Below, piece after piece: positions 16,841 to 25,592 of a stretch of DNA of 64,000 nucleotides. Made by a program: the position numbers and the translations under genes. This DNA comes from Motiliproteus sp041586615 (lineage in GTDB: Bacteria; Pseudomonadota; Gammaproteobacteria; Pseudomonadales; Balneatricaceae): the NCBI GenBank assembly GCA_041586615.1, contig JBFGZS010000004.1, positions 1 through 64,000 of the forward strand. The letters are read 5' to 3'. Numbering within the stretch: the first letter of the stretch is position 1; each line of letters starts with the position of its first letter. Below the pieces are notes generated by a model. The model did not search any database, was not told where the DNA came from, and worked only from the letters and a program-made list of their open reading frames with translations.

Positions 16841-17686
16841 TTACGTGGTTCTATTCGGTTGTCCTATTGTGGGTCCCTCTTGTGGGTCGGCGCGTGGGGC
16901 TGAGGCGGTGCTCGGGTAGAGGGTCAGGTGCGGGAAGGGGATCTCGATCTGGTGGGTATCGAATGCCGTCTTGATCTGCTGGTGGATAACATTTTTCAGT
17001 TCGAGAAATTTTTCCCGCTGGGTCCAGACTGAAAATTGAATTTCGATGCAGGATTCCGCGAACCCCAGCACGATAAACACCGGCGCAGGCTCCTCTAGCG
17101 CCAGCGGGTTATGGTGCGCGACCTCTTCGAGGACGGTCTTGACCCGCTCGATATCTTCTTTGTAAGCAACCCGCAGCTTGAGGTCGGCCCGCCTGATGGG
17201 AAATTTGGTTAACGTGGTTACATTGGATTTGATCAGTTTCTCGTTGGGGATTCGCACGTAGAGGTTATCGTAGGTACGCAGTTTGACCGACAACAGGTCG
17301 ATGGCGATCACCTCGCCGGTGACATCATCAATCCGGATGGTATCTCCCATGGAGAAGGGGTTTTCCCAGATCAGGAACAGCCCACTGATCAGGTTGGACA
17401 TGGAGGTCTGGGAGGCGAAGCCCACGGCGACCGACAAGACGCCGGCAGCGCCCAGTACGACACTGAGCTGCAGGCCCATCTGGTTGAGTGCTGACACCAG
17501 AAACAGCATCAGAACCAGATAATACACGGCACGGCAGAAGACCATGCTACGGTGCTTATTCAGGTGCCGGGCAAACACTTTTTCGGTGGTGGACGCGGCG
17601 AAACGGGCCACCACAAAGCCAATGACGACAAAGAAAAACACGCTGACGCCATGCCAGGCCAGTTGGATGTAATCGGGTGTTTCCAT
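16841..17686 (-). CDS. MscS-family small-conductance mechanosensitive channel
   Basis: A 281-residue MscS homologue, similar in size to E. coli MscS (286). Hydrophobic helices at ~10-30, ~50-70 and the pore-lining helix ~78-110 are present; the last has the Gly/Ala-rich pattern GAAGVLSVAVGFASQTSMSNLISGLF. The beta domain follows with NPFSMGDTIRIDDVTGEVIAIDLLSVKLRTYDN and VRIPNEKLI, then the C-terminal alpha/beta domain to QIEIPFPHLTLYP. The protein releases solutes on hypo-osmotic shock. It starts four bases after the stop of the DUF432-like gene, so the two are one transcription unit. Confidence 0.94.
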   Translation of the reverse strand: METPDYIQLAWHGVSVFFFVVIGFVVARFAASTTEKVFARHLNKHRSMVFCRAVYYLVLMLFLVSALNQMGLQLSVVLGAAGVLSVAVGFASQTSMSNLISGLFLIWENPFSMGDTIRIDDVTGEVIAIDLLSVKLRTYDNLYVRIPNEKLIKSNVTTLTKFPIRRADLKLRVAYKEDIERVKTVLEEVAHHNPLALEEPAPVFIVLGFAESCIEIQFSVWTQREKFLELKNVIHQQIKTAFDTHQIEIPFPHLTLYPSTASAPRADPQEGPTIGQPNRTT

Positions 17687-17690
17687 GTGA

Positions 17691-18551
17691 TTATCCGAAT
17701 AACACGTTGAGTGAGTGCGCCAGCCCGTGGCGGTGTTCCAGGCGTGGCGTATTGAGTAGGGTCAGGCGCTCTTCCAGTTCCGAGGCTTCGCGGTCGATGG
17801 TGACCGAGGAGGGCTCGTTCTGGTTCTCGCAGTAGACCTGCACGGCTTCGGTCCATAAGCGTCCGCCCGGATCGCTATACAGCGACAGGTAATTGACCGG
17901 CAAGCTGATCTTTTCCACCGTTAACGGTTGCTCGGAGTGGTTGCGCAATTCAACCGGGGTGGTGGCACGGATGGTCGAGAGGGGCACCTCGTTATGATTG
18001 AGTCGGGCATTGGTCTTGGAGGCATAACAGAGCTCGCCGTGGCGGGTGGAGGTGCCAAACCAGGTATCGGAGGGGCGGATGATCGGCGTGTCCAACAGCA
18101 GGGTCTCTTTGGCCGACAGTGCCAGTTGAAACCAGAGCGGGCTGCTGACATAGACGGTCACCTGTTCGCCGGGGTGGATGAGTAACGGGTGTACGGGTTT
18201 GCTGACCACCGCGCGATCGGCCAGGCCGGGTTTGACCTCGATATGGGCGTCAAGGGCATCAATTACATGGCGAACCACCTGGTATGCATCCATGGGGTTG
18301 GCGAGGGTCGATATCGAATCGTAGGGTTCCGATACCGACCAGTGCTCATCGGGCTGATCAGCAATAAGCCGCGACAAAATACGCCATTCGCGCAGCTCAT
18401 GGCTGGCGGTGACTTCAAGCGGTCCGACCTGCCAGGTTCGGATTTTGGCCGAGAACAGTGACGAACGGCTCCACCAGTGCTGTGGTGACGGCCTGGGCGT
18501 GCTGGCTACGGTTTTTTTTTGAGAGGGTCTGCTCATCGCAGGCTTTCTCAT
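17691..18551 (-). CDS. DUF432-like protein adjacent to MscS
   Basis: A 286-residue soluble-looking protein with no signal peptide. Features include PYDSISTLANPMDAYQVVRHVIDALDAHIEVKPG in the first half and HPGEQVTVYVSSPLWFQL, SDTWFGTSTRHGELCYASKTNARL and VPLSTIRATTPVELRNHSEQPL in the second, a mainly beta protein. I recognise it as probably DUF432, a family often encoded next to mscS; this rests on memory of that linkage and pattern, not a search. The start ATG has AAGGAG six bases upstream. The tight four-base spacing to the channel suggests it modulates or assembles with it. No catalytic motif is apparent. Confidence 0.6.
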   Translation of the reverse strand: MRKPAMSRPSQKKTVASTPRPSPQHWWSRSSLFSAKIRTWQVGPLEVTASHELREWRILSRLIADQPDEHWSVSEPYDSISTLANPMDAYQVVRHVIDALDAHIEVKPGLADRAVVSKPVHPLLIHPGEQVTVYVSSPLWFQLALSAKETLLLDTPIIRPSDTWFGTSTRHGELCYASKTNARLNHNEVPLSTIRATTPVELRNHSEQPLTVEKISLPVNYLSLYSDPGGRLWTEAVQVYCENQNEPSSVTIDREASELEERLTLLNTPRLEHRHGLAHSLNVLFG

Positions 18552-18638
18552 GGCTATCTCCTTGCGCGGCTGCCTGGTGTCGCTGACCGGTGTCAGTCAC
18601 GTCGGTATGCCGATCGGTGTGGCTGGTGTGCCGGCGGT

Positions 18639-19718
18639 CTATGGCACGATCGTCGGTGTCGGGCCGGCCTGCGAGGCATCGGCATACTGGTTGATCCCTT
18701 TCAGGAGCCGGCCAAAAATATCGGCGCCGGTAATGATTTTGCGGACGCTGGGTGTCCATACCAGGATAACGTCCCTGACCAGAGCATGGTCGTCGGCGAG
18801 TTTGTGACCGTGGGCTAATTTTAGTTGCAGAATCGCATCACCGATGGGCGTTTCGTCACTCTGAATAACAATAGGCTGGTGACAGAACGGATAGGGGTCG
18901 ATGTGTGCCCCCTGATCCAGGAGGACCGCGCGTAAGAAGCCATCGGCGTCCATGATCAGCCGGGGATGTTCCTGCGGATCCGTCAGCACCACCCAGGAAT
19001 GCCCCGAGCGGTGGATGCGCTGCAGAAAAGGATCCTGCGGATCGCGGCTTAGCGGGGGGAGTACGGGCCGTCCATCCTTGAACGTTAAGGCGATAACACT
19101 GTCGGGGTTGATGGGTTCGCCCTCGGTGTGTGCCGGTAGATCATCGATGGCAAGGAAGTTCAGGGCGCCGATCCCTTCGATCGCATCGACTTCGGCGCCT
19201 TCCGCTTCGATATGCTTGCGTATCACCGCGCGTAATTCTTTTTCTCGCAGATAATGCACACCCTCTTTACCAAGCCACAGGTCCAACAGCAGGGCGCAGG
19301 GTTTCGCGACCGGATACAGCAGCCGCTGATAGAACCTCAGCAGCGGCGCAAGGCGCGATGCCATGCGCTTGGCGTGACGTGAGAAGTAGGCCTGGGGACC
19401 AATTTCACCAAACAAGGTGATGGCGACGGTTGAGAACAAAAAACTGGACACACCGGCCATCACCGAATCCGACAGCAACGTCAGCAGGACATTGATGCCG
19501 ACATTACCCCAGAGGATGGTCGTCAGAAGAAAGTTGGCATCTTCGCGCAAGCTCAGAATGGTTTTGGCGCTCGTGTCACCCTGACCGGCATCGATCTCCA
19601 GCTGCAAACGACTCAAGCTGAAAAAGGCCAGATTGAGGCCGGAAAAACAGGCCGACTGGCTGACGCAAACAACAATGGCGACCCAGATGAGCAGGTCATT
19701 GCCGAGAAGATCGTTCAA
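18639..19718 (-). CDS. CNNM-type (DUF21) membrane protein with degenerate CBS region
   Basis: A 359-residue protein. The DUF21 transmembrane domain occupies ~1-135, with CFSGLNLAFFSLSRLQLEI and ANFLLTTILWGNVGINVLL, and TLFGEIGPQAYFSRHAKRMA marking the CorC/CNNM family linked to Mg2+ efflux or homeostasis. After KELRAVIRKHIEAEG, the region ~170-340 takes the place of the usual CBS pair but is only weakly CBS-like. A TTG at 19718 is the only start giving the expected N-terminus (MNDLLGNDLLIW), with AGGAG nine bases upstream. It sits 40 bases after mgtE and 87 bases before the DUF432-like gene, all same strand, so Mg2+ and osmotic functions appear linked. Confidence 0.82.
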   Translation of the reverse strand: MNDLLGNDLLIWVAIVVCVSQSACFSGLNLAFFSLSRLQLEIDAGQGDTSAKTILSLREDANFLLTTILWGNVGINVLLTLLSDSVMAGVSSFLFSTVAITLFGEIGPQAYFSRHAKRMASRLAPLLRFYQRLLYPVAKPCALLLDLWLGKEGVHYLREKELRAVIRKHIEAEGAEVDAIEGIGALNFLAIDDLPAHTEGEPINPDSVIALTFKDGRPVLPPLSRDPQDPFLQRIHRSGHSWVVLTDPQEHPRLIMDADGFLRAVLLDQGAHIDPYPFCHQPIVIQSDETPIGDAILQLKLAHGHKLADDHALVRDVILVWTPSVRKIITGADIFGRLLKGINQYADASQAGPTPTIVP

Positions 19719-19758
19719 GCGTGTGCGCTCCTATTGCGAACGGTTCATTGGAGGTTGA

Positions 19759-21111
19759 TCAGCTCAATAGAAACAGCGAGCCGAGGCCCAGGAAGGAGAC
19801 GAATCCTACGACGTCGGTTACCGTGGTCAAAATAACGGAGCCGGACAAGGCAGGGTCGATCTTGTAGTGATCGAGCAGGATCGGTATCCCGACCCCCGCG
19901 GCGGCGGCGGCCAATATATTGGCGGCGATGGCAACGCCGATGACGGCACCCAGACCGGGGCTGGCGAACCAGAGCGCGACGATTAAACCGATAATCAGCG
20001 CCCAGACCAGGCCATTAACGCAGGCGATGCCTACCTCTTTGCGTAGCAGGGAGAGGGTGTTGCCGCGGGAGATCTGATTCAGGGCCAGGGCGCGGATCAT
20101 CAGCGTCAGGGTCTGGCTACCGGCGATGCCGCCCATGGAGGCCACAATCGGCATCAGTACGGCCAGGGCTACCACCTGTTGCAGGGTTGCCTCGAACAGG
20201 CCGATGGCCCAGGAGGCCAGGAACGCGGTGAGCAGATTGACCCCCAGCCAGGTGGCGCGGCGCTTGGAGCTGCGCAGCACGGGGGCAAACAGGTCTTCCT
20301 CTTCGCTCATACCGGCCTGGGCCATCAATTGCCCTTCAAACTGTTTACGCTGGATCTCCATGGCATCGCGCAGGGTGATCCGACCCAGCAGGCGCTTCTG
20401 GTCGTCGATAACGGGCAGGGCGACCCAGCCACTCAGCATGACGGCGTCGACCGCCGCCATGAGTTCGCTATCGCCCTGCAGGCACTCGGCGTCTTCGTCC
20501 ACCAGGCTGCTTAAGGGCATATGCCCAGGAATGGTATACAGGCGATTTTTACGGATGGTTCCGGCGTAGCGGCCGCTACGGTCGTACAGGTACAGGCTGT
20601 CGGTATAGTCCGGCAGGTCGCGGCGCAGCATGCGGTCGGCATCCTGAACCCGGGCGTTGGCGGGCAGCATCAGCAGGTTATGGTCGACAAACCGCCCCAG
20701 CTGCTCTTCATTATACTGGCTGGTCCGCTCAAAATAGCTGCGTTGCTGGGTGTCCATCTTGGACAGCGCATCATCGACCATCGCCTCGGGTAACGACTCG
20801 GCCAGCTCGATCAGTTCCTGGGCTTCCAGTTCTTCCAGCAACGCGGTGATCTGTTCGCTACTCAGGGTGCGTAGAATGCTGCCACGCACTTCGGTGCGCA
20901 TCTCGATCAAGACGTCACGCTGCTGATCTGGCGGGATCTCATGCCAACGCTGGATCCGCTCGTCCAGAGGCAGTGCTTCCAGCAACAGGGCTATCTGGGT
21001 TTCATCCAGGTCTTCGAGGGCTGTAACCAGGATGCTGGGCTTTTCCGCTTCATCGCCGTCGTGTAAGCGGTCTATTACCTGATTCAGTTCATCGGTCACG
21101 GTCTTCTCCAC
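19759..21111 (-). CDS. mgtE: Magnesium transporter MgtE
   Basis: A 450-residue MgtE. The N domain with helical repeats (LLEALPLDERIQRWHEIP, ALLEELEAQELIELAESLPE) spans ~1-130, CBS1 and CBS2 span ~135-260, and five transmembrane helices span ~285-450. The conserved pore segments MPIVASMGGIAGSQTLTLMIRALAL and AANILAAAAAGVGIPILLDHYKIDPALSGSVILTTVTDVVGF carry the Asp that binds Mg2+ in the pore. MgtE is a Mg2+-gated Mg2+ channel of the inner membrane. It is the first gene of the mgtE-CNNM-DUF432-mscS set. Confidence 0.95.
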   Translation of the reverse strand: MEKTVTDELNQVIDRLHDGDEAEKPSILVTALEDLDETQIALLLEALPLDERIQRWHEIPPDQQRDVLIEMRTEVRGSILRTLSSEQITALLEELEAQELIELAESLPEAMVDDALSKMDTQQRSYFERTSQYNEEQLGRFVDHNLLMLPANARVQDADRMLRRDLPDYTDSLYLYDRSGRYAGTIRKNRLYTIPGHMPLSSLVDEDAECLQGDSELMAAVDAVMLSGWVALPVIDDQKRLLGRITLRDAMEIQRKQFEGQLMAQAGMSEEEDLFAPVLRSSKRRATWLGVNLLTAFLASWAIGLFEATLQQVVALAVLMPIVASMGGIAGSQTLTLMIRALALNQISRGNTLSLLRKEVGIACVNGLVWALIIGLIVALWFASPGLGAVIGVAIAANILAAAAAGVGIPILLDHYKIDPALSGSVILTTVTDVVGFVSFLGLGSLFLLS

Positions 21112-21417
21112 TGCTTATCTGCGCTACATACGAGGCTGTCCGGACCGGCCCTGTTCACGGTAGTCCATCGGCTGCTGATTCTAGCGCCGGGTTGATTTTC
21201 AGCAACCTGGTTTGACTTTTTATTTTCGTCGTGACGCCAGCAACGTGATTGCGGCCTTATCAGACAGAGTGTAGTCAGTCTTGTGCGCTGTTTGTGCACT
21301 GTCTGTGCGAGTGAAATGTCTGCAATACCTTCCACGCGGGGCTGGAGAGTCAGGTTGTCTGGCTTCGGTGCTTGGGATAAAGTCCTTCTATCGTAGTCGG
21401 ATATTGGGGAGGGTAGT
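21112..21417. other. Divergent promoter region, nothing else recognised
   Basis: This gap separates reverse-strand mgtE from the forward Sel1-repeat gene. I see no gene and no clear Mg2+ riboswitch-like arrangement; GGGGAGGG before 21418 is the ribosome site of the next gene. Confidence 0.4.
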
Positions 21418-21897
21418 ATGTTGCTCCGTGTGTTGTTAAAACAATTGGCACCGCTGTTTTTCTGGCTCGCGTACCGGGCTTTTCGCAGCCGTTACTTCAG
21501 GGATTCCCCACGCATTCGGCGTTGGGCCTTAAACAGTTTTCGTTTGGCGGCCGATCTGGGTAACCGCCGGGCCTTGTCGGTCTATGGTCACCTGCTTTTT
21601 TTACGCGGTGATACCGAGCAGAGCCGTATTCAGGGCGGTATTTATCTCGAGCGCGCCGCCGAGCAAGGGGATAGTAAGGCCCAGTATCAGATGGGGCAGA
21701 TCTATGAACAGGGCTTTGCCCACTATTTCCGTATCGACCCGGAGAAAGCATTGGCTCGCTATCGGGCGGCTGCGGCGCAGGGGCATTCCCTGGCCATCAA
21801 TCGTTTACACGAGGTGTATAGCCACGGCGACCTGGGCGTTGCGGCGGATCACGATCAGGCGCGGTATTGGCAGGAGCAACCGGTTGACTCTGTATGA
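21418..21897 (+). CDS. Sel1-repeat (SLR) protein
   Basis: A 159-residue protein. A hydrophobic N-terminus (LLKQLAPLFFWLAYRAF) may be a membrane anchor or uncleaved signal. At least three Sel1-type helical repeats follow: ALSVYGHLLFLRGDTEQSRIQGGIYLERAAEQG, DSKAQYQMGQIYEQGFAHYFRIDPEKALARYRAAAAQG and HSLAINRLHEVYSHGDLGVAADHDQARYW. Sel1 repeats mediate protein-protein contacts. The ribosome site GGGGAGGG lies just upstream of the ATG. It stands alone; partner unknown. Confidence 0.82.
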   Translation: MLLRVLLKQLAPLFFWLAYRAFRSRYFRDSPRIRRWALNSFRLAADLGNRRALSVYGHLLFLRGDTEQSRIQGGIYLERAAEQGDSKAQYQMGQIYEQGFAHYFRIDPEKALARYRAAAAQGHSLAINRLHEVYSHGDLGVAADHDQARYWQEQPVDSV

Positions 21898-22074
21898 GTT
21901 AACGGTTGAGGCGACCTCGGGGTTTGAACGTGGTATCACTTTGCGGACTTTTCGCGCTTTCAGCTAGGGATATGACATACGCTCACACTAACAACTGATA
22001 TAAAGCAGGGTACCCTTGGAGAGTCGGTAGCGGCCGCATCGTTAGAACACCAAACTGCAATTTCTTAGCGCTAA

Positions 22075-22278
22075 CCTTTTAAAGCAAGGCTTTTAAATAA
22101 GGGCATACATTCTTTTTTTCATTCATTCATTCATTCATTCTTTCTTTCTTTCTTTCTTTCTTTCTATACCCTTCATTTACCCACATTCTCCGAGCAGGCC
22201 AACAGCCTTTTGGCTTTCCCAGCGGACCAGGAGGTTTATCGAAAGATGGGTCTGAAACGCCATGAACGTGAAATTTAG
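22075..22278 (+). pseudogene. Decayed open frame carrying tetranucleotide repeats
   Basis: An open frame from after a stop at 22072 to TAG at 22276-22278 has no start codon before codon ~59. Its first part is low-complexity translation of the TTCN repeats (HSFIHSFFLSFFLS). Its last ~25 residues (NSLLAFPADQEVYRKMGLKRHEREI) look like the tail of a GNAT-type acetyltransferase or similar fold, but this is a faint resemblance. It reads as the remnant of a gene disrupted by repeat expansion or rearrangement. Confidence 0.3.
22121..22164. repeat. Tetranucleotide microsatellite (ATTC)5(TTTC)6
   Basis: Five perfect ATTC units (22121-22140) run straight into six perfect TTTC units (22141-22164). Tetranucleotide tracts of this kind mediate phase variation in some Gram-negative pathogens. 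Here the flanking frame lacks a start, and the orphan cupin gene begins ~200 bases downstream. Confidence 0.9.
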
Positions 22279-22367
22279 TTTCGCATTGTTTAATGTACGA
22301 AAAATATTTCCGCTATCATGGGGGGGCTCTATTCGGGATTTTTGTCTTATATATTGGGTGATATCTG

Positions 22368-22679
22368 GTGCCTTCTGAAAACGTCAAGAGCAATAGTAAA
22401 CCCAATGCCCCTGTTGATCCCCTCAACGCAATACTCTGTAGGCGGGTCACCGAGCTTCGCCTCACCCCCAGTGCCAGCCTTCCCAGCGCCCACCACTACG
22501 AAGGCACCAAGGAGCTATTAACGGTTACCAGCGGCAGCGCCTGCATCCGATCGGGTGACACCAGTTACAACCTCGCCGAGGGGGATTCGGCCTATTATCG
22601 GGCAGATGTGAAACAGACTATTGAGAATATTGGCACCCAGGAGCGGGTGTGCTACCTAGTTGTTACCGGCCAGAGTTAA
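22368..22679 (+). CDS. Small cupin protein, resembles the sensor half of an XRE-cupin regulator
   Basis: A 103-residue frame opening with GTG at 22368 (no in-frame ATG; an in-frame stop lies at 22359). The part from TELRLTPSASLPSAHHYEGTKELLTV to EGDSAYYRADVKQTIENIG is a cupin_2 barrel like the C-terminal effector domain of XRE-cupin regulators such as the one at 29053. The N-terminal helix-turn-helix is missing, and no HTH is found in other frames upstream. It may be a stand-alone cupin or the remnant of a regulator that lost its DNA-binding half during the rearrangement that left the repeats nearby. Expression uncertain. Confidence 0.55.
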   Translation: MPSENVKSNSKPNAPVDPLNAILCRRVTELRLTPSASLPSAHHYEGTKELLTVTSGSACIRSGDTSYNLAEGDSAYYRADVKQTIENIGTQERVCYLVVTGQS

Positions 22680-23319
22680 GGCCATAAGGGCTGTCGCTTT
22701 TTGTCATCGCATTGCCACAACGGCCGCTAACTGAACGCCAATACCGAGCGCTTGACGGAATAAGAATCAACCGATAATATTTTGCCACGCAGATTATCCC
22801 ACAAGGGTGCGCTGCACATAACATCCCGGCTTACCGGCCGACACTACAAAAACAAGATTCAACCGCTACTGTGATCCAGCAAAGGTTAAAGGAAAATTGT
22901 TATGATTTGTCATCTGTCTATTCAGCTACAGGCTCAGCCTCTCAGCTCTACCCACCTTTCATCCTCAGAGCTAGCACCATTCACATCTGCCCGACTGATC
23001 TCTCTATTCCGGATTGAACTAGTCGATCGGATCTAATTCGGTCGCGCTCCACCCGCTCAAATTACTTTCCGTTATCGCCCTGAAACAGGCCGCTCCCCTG
23101 TACCTGTTTACGCCTGGGATGGGTATCGATATGAGGGTAACGGAAGGGCCGAGCATAGAACCGACGGTCAACACCTAAAAATCCACTATACAAGAAATGC
23201 TTACACAATACTGTTGCCATTGATCGAAAAGCCCCCTAATATGCGCTAACAATCCTTTATAGTGGATTTTAATTCTTTATGCTGCATACCGCACCCTGAT
23301 CAGTAGACGGAGACTAGTT
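22680..23319. other. Long leader region before kbl
   Basis: About 640 bases with no convincing gene. The last ~140 bases contain a widely spaced perfect inverted repeat (23178-23270). The remainder is of mixed composition with frequent stops in all frames. Confidence 0.45.
23178..23270. promoter_or_regulatory. 13-bp inverted repeat flanking the kbl promoter region
   Basis: AAAATCCACTATA (23178-23190) and TATAGTGGATTTT (23258-23270) are exact reverse complements separated by 67 bases, ending 49 bases before the kbl ATG. The spacing (80 bases between like positions) is close to a whole number of DNA turns, consistent with a two-site operator that loops, or with a long stem in the leader RNA. 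Confidence 0.5.
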
Positions 23320-24531
23320 ATGAGCAAGGCCTTTCTGAACCATCTCAGTGAACAGATTCAAACTCTTCATGAAGAGGGACTCTATAAGCGTGAAAGAGAG
23401 ATCTGCTCCGCTCAGCAGACGTCGATACGGGTAGGCGAAGACCAAGCGGTTACCAATTTTTGCGCTAACAATTACCTCGGGCTGGCCAACCACCCGGCAC
23501 TGATCGAAGCCGCCAAGACCGGACTGGATGAGCGTGGTTTCGGTATGGCCTCGGTACGTTTCATCTGCGGCACCCAGGATATCCATAAACAGCTGGAACA
23601 GAAGTTAAGCGCCTTTCTCGGTACCGAGGAGAGCATCCTCTATTCTTCCTGCTTTGATGCCAACGGCGGTCTCTTCGAAACGCTGTTCGGCCCTGAAGAC
23701 GCCATCATCAGTGATGCACTGAATCACGCCAGCATTATTGACGGCGTCCGACTCTGCAAGGCACGTCGCTTCCGTTATGCCAACAACAATATGCAGGAAC
23801 TTGAAGCTCAGCTGCAGGCCTCACAGGATGCGCGTTTTCGATTGATCGCAACCGATGGTGTGTTCTCCATGGATGGCACTATCGCCGACCTGAAGGCGAT
23901 TTGTGATCTGGCCGATCGCTACGATGCGCTGGTGATGGTGGATGATTCCCATGCGGTTGGTTTTATTGGCGAAAAAGGTCGCGGAACTGCGGAGTATCAC
24001 GATGTCATCGACCGCGTGGATATCGTCACCGGCACCCTGGGCAAGGCGCTGGGCGGTGCGATGGGCGGTTACACCTCGGGCCGTAAGGAGGTCATCGCGT
24101 GGTTGCGTCAGCGCTCACGGCCCTACCTGTTTTCCAACTCCCTGGCGCCGTCGCTGGTCTCCGCATCCATCCGCACACTGGATCTGCTGGCAGAAAGCGA
24201 CGACCTGCGCCAACAGCTTAAGGAAAACAGCGCCTACTTCCGCAAAGGCCTGGAGCAGGCAGGCTTTAACTTGGCCGGAGCAGATCACCCGATCATCCCG
24301 GTGATGATCGGCGATGCGGCATTGAGCGCCAAAATGGCCGACAGACTGCTGAGTGAAGGGGTCTATGTGATCGGGTTCTCCTTCCCGGTGGTACCCAAAG
24401 GCGAGGCCCGAATCCGCACCCAGATTTCAGCCGCCCATAGCCGCGAACAACTGGATCATGCCATTGCAGCCTTTACCCGCATCGGCCGCGAACTGGGCGT
24501 TATCAAGCAACCGCAGGCAGGCGTTGCTTGA
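23320..24531 (+). CDS. kbl: Glycine C-acetyltransferase (2-amino-3-ketobutyrate CoA ligase)
   Basis: A 403-residue PLP enzyme of the alpha-oxoamine synthase family (E. coli Kbl 398 aa). NFCANNYLGLANHP near the N-terminus, DDSHAVGFIGEKGRG in the middle and DIVTGTLGKALGGAMGGY carrying the PLP lysine are diagnostic. It cleaves 2-amino-3-oxobutyrate with CoA to glycine and acetyl-CoA, the second step of threonine degradation. GGAGA precedes the ATG. It is followed by tdh after 35 bases, the usual pair. Confidence 0.96.
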   Translation: MSKAFLNHLSEQIQTLHEEGLYKREREICSAQQTSIRVGEDQAVTNFCANNYLGLANHPALIEAAKTGLDERGFGMASVRFICGTQDIHKQLEQKLSAFLGTEESILYSSCFDANGGLFETLFGPEDAIISDALNHASIIDGVRLCKARRFRYANNNMQELEAQLQASQDARFRLIATDGVFSMDGTIADLKAICDLADRYDALVMVDDSHAVGFIGEKGRGTAEYHDVIDRVDIVTGTLGKALGGAMGGYTSGRKEVIAWLRQRSRPYLFSNSLAPSLVSASIRTLDLLAESDDLRQQLKENSAYFRKGLEQAGFNLAGADHPIIPVMIGDAALSAKMADRLLSEGVYVIGFSFPVVPKGEARIRTQISAAHSREQLDHAIAAFTRIGRELGVIKQPQAGVA

Positions 24532-24566
24532 GCTCGTCGCCGATACCAGAAATAGAGAGCGCAACG

Positions 24567-25592
24567 ATGAAAACCTTGGCAAAACTAAAATCCGAACCCG
24601 GCATCTGGCTGCATGAAGCCGAACAGCCGGAGCTCGGCCATAACGACTTGTTGATCAAGATCCGTAAAACCGCCATTTGCGGCACCGATATCCATATCTA
24701 CAACTGGGACGAATGGTCACAAAACACCATACCGGTGCCCATGACCGTAGGTCACGAATATGTCGGCGTGGTGGCGGGGATCGGACAGGAAGTTAGCGGC
24801 TTTGAGATCGGCGATCGGGTCTCGGGGGAGGGGCATATCACCTGCGGTCATTGTCGTAACTGCCGTGCCGGTCGCCGCCACCTGTGCCGCAACTCCGTCG
24901 GCGTCGGCGTCAACCGTCCCGGCGCCTTTGCTGAATACCTAGTGATTCCGGCCGTTAACGCCTTCAAGATTCCGGATAATATCTCCGATGACCTGGCCGC
25001 CATCTTCGATCCTCTGGGCAACGCAGTGCACACCGCACTGGCATTCGACCTTGTGGGTGAGGATGTACTGATCACCGGGGCCGGCCCGATCGGCATTATG
25101 GCCGCGGCAGTTGCGCGACACGCCGGTGCCCGTCATGTCGTTATCACCGATATCAACCCCTATCGCCTGGATCTTGCGCATAAGCTGGGTGTCACCCGGG
25201 TGGTAAATATCAACGAAGAGGACTTGGGCGAGGTCATGGACGAGCTCGGCATGAGCGAAGGCTTTGATGTCTGCCTGGAAATGTCAGGAGTCCCCGCGGC
25301 TTTTCACCTGATGCTGGAGAAGATCAACCATGGCGGAAAAATCGCCATGCTGGGCATCCCGGCCTCTCAAACAGCCATCGATTGGTCGTTGGTGATCTTC
25401 AAGGGGCTCACGATCAAGGGGATCTATGGCCGTGAGATGTTTGAGACCTGGTACAAGATGGCCAGTTTGATCCAGGCAGGACTGGACCTGAGCCCCATCA
25501 TCACCCATCGGTTTCCGATCAACGAGTTCCAGCAAGGCTTCGATGTGATGCGGTCGGGCTTATCCGGCAAGGTCATTCTGGACTGGGAGTAA
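24567..25592 (+). CDS. tdh: L-threonine 3-dehydrogenase
   Basis: A 341-residue zinc medium-chain dehydrogenase, identical in length to E. coli Tdh. Catalytic zinc-site residues start with C in KTAICGTDIHIYNWDEW and GHEYVGVV; the structural zinc cluster is CGHCRNCRAGRRHLC; the NAD-binding turn is GAGPIGIMAAAVARHAG. It oxidises threonine to 2-amino-3-oxobutyrate for Kbl. The ATG at 24567 (MKTLAKLK) was chosen over a frame overlapping kbl because it matches the family N-terminus. Confidence 0.96.
   Translation: MKTLAKLKSEPGIWLHEAEQPELGHNDLLIKIRKTAICGTDIHIYNWDEWSQNTIPVPMTVGHEYVGVVAGIGQEVSGFEIGDRVSGEGHITCGHCRNCRAGRRHLCRNSVGVGVNRPGAFAEYLVIPAVNAFKIPDNISDDLAAIFDPLGNAVHTALAFDLVGEDVLITGAGPIGIMAAAVARHAGARHVVITDINPYRLDLAHKLGVTRVVNINEEDLGEVMDELGMSEGFDVCLEMSGVPAAFHLMLEKINHGGKIAMLGIPASQTAIDWSLVIFKGLTIKGIYGREMFETWYKMASLIQAGLDLSPIITHRFPINEFQQGFDVMRSGLSGKVILDWE

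Noticed and set aside
22121..22164. Microsatellite considered as a definite phase-variable gene switch
   Set aside because: The frame crossing it has no start codon upstream, so there is no gene visible for it to switch on or off; kept only as a finding to test.
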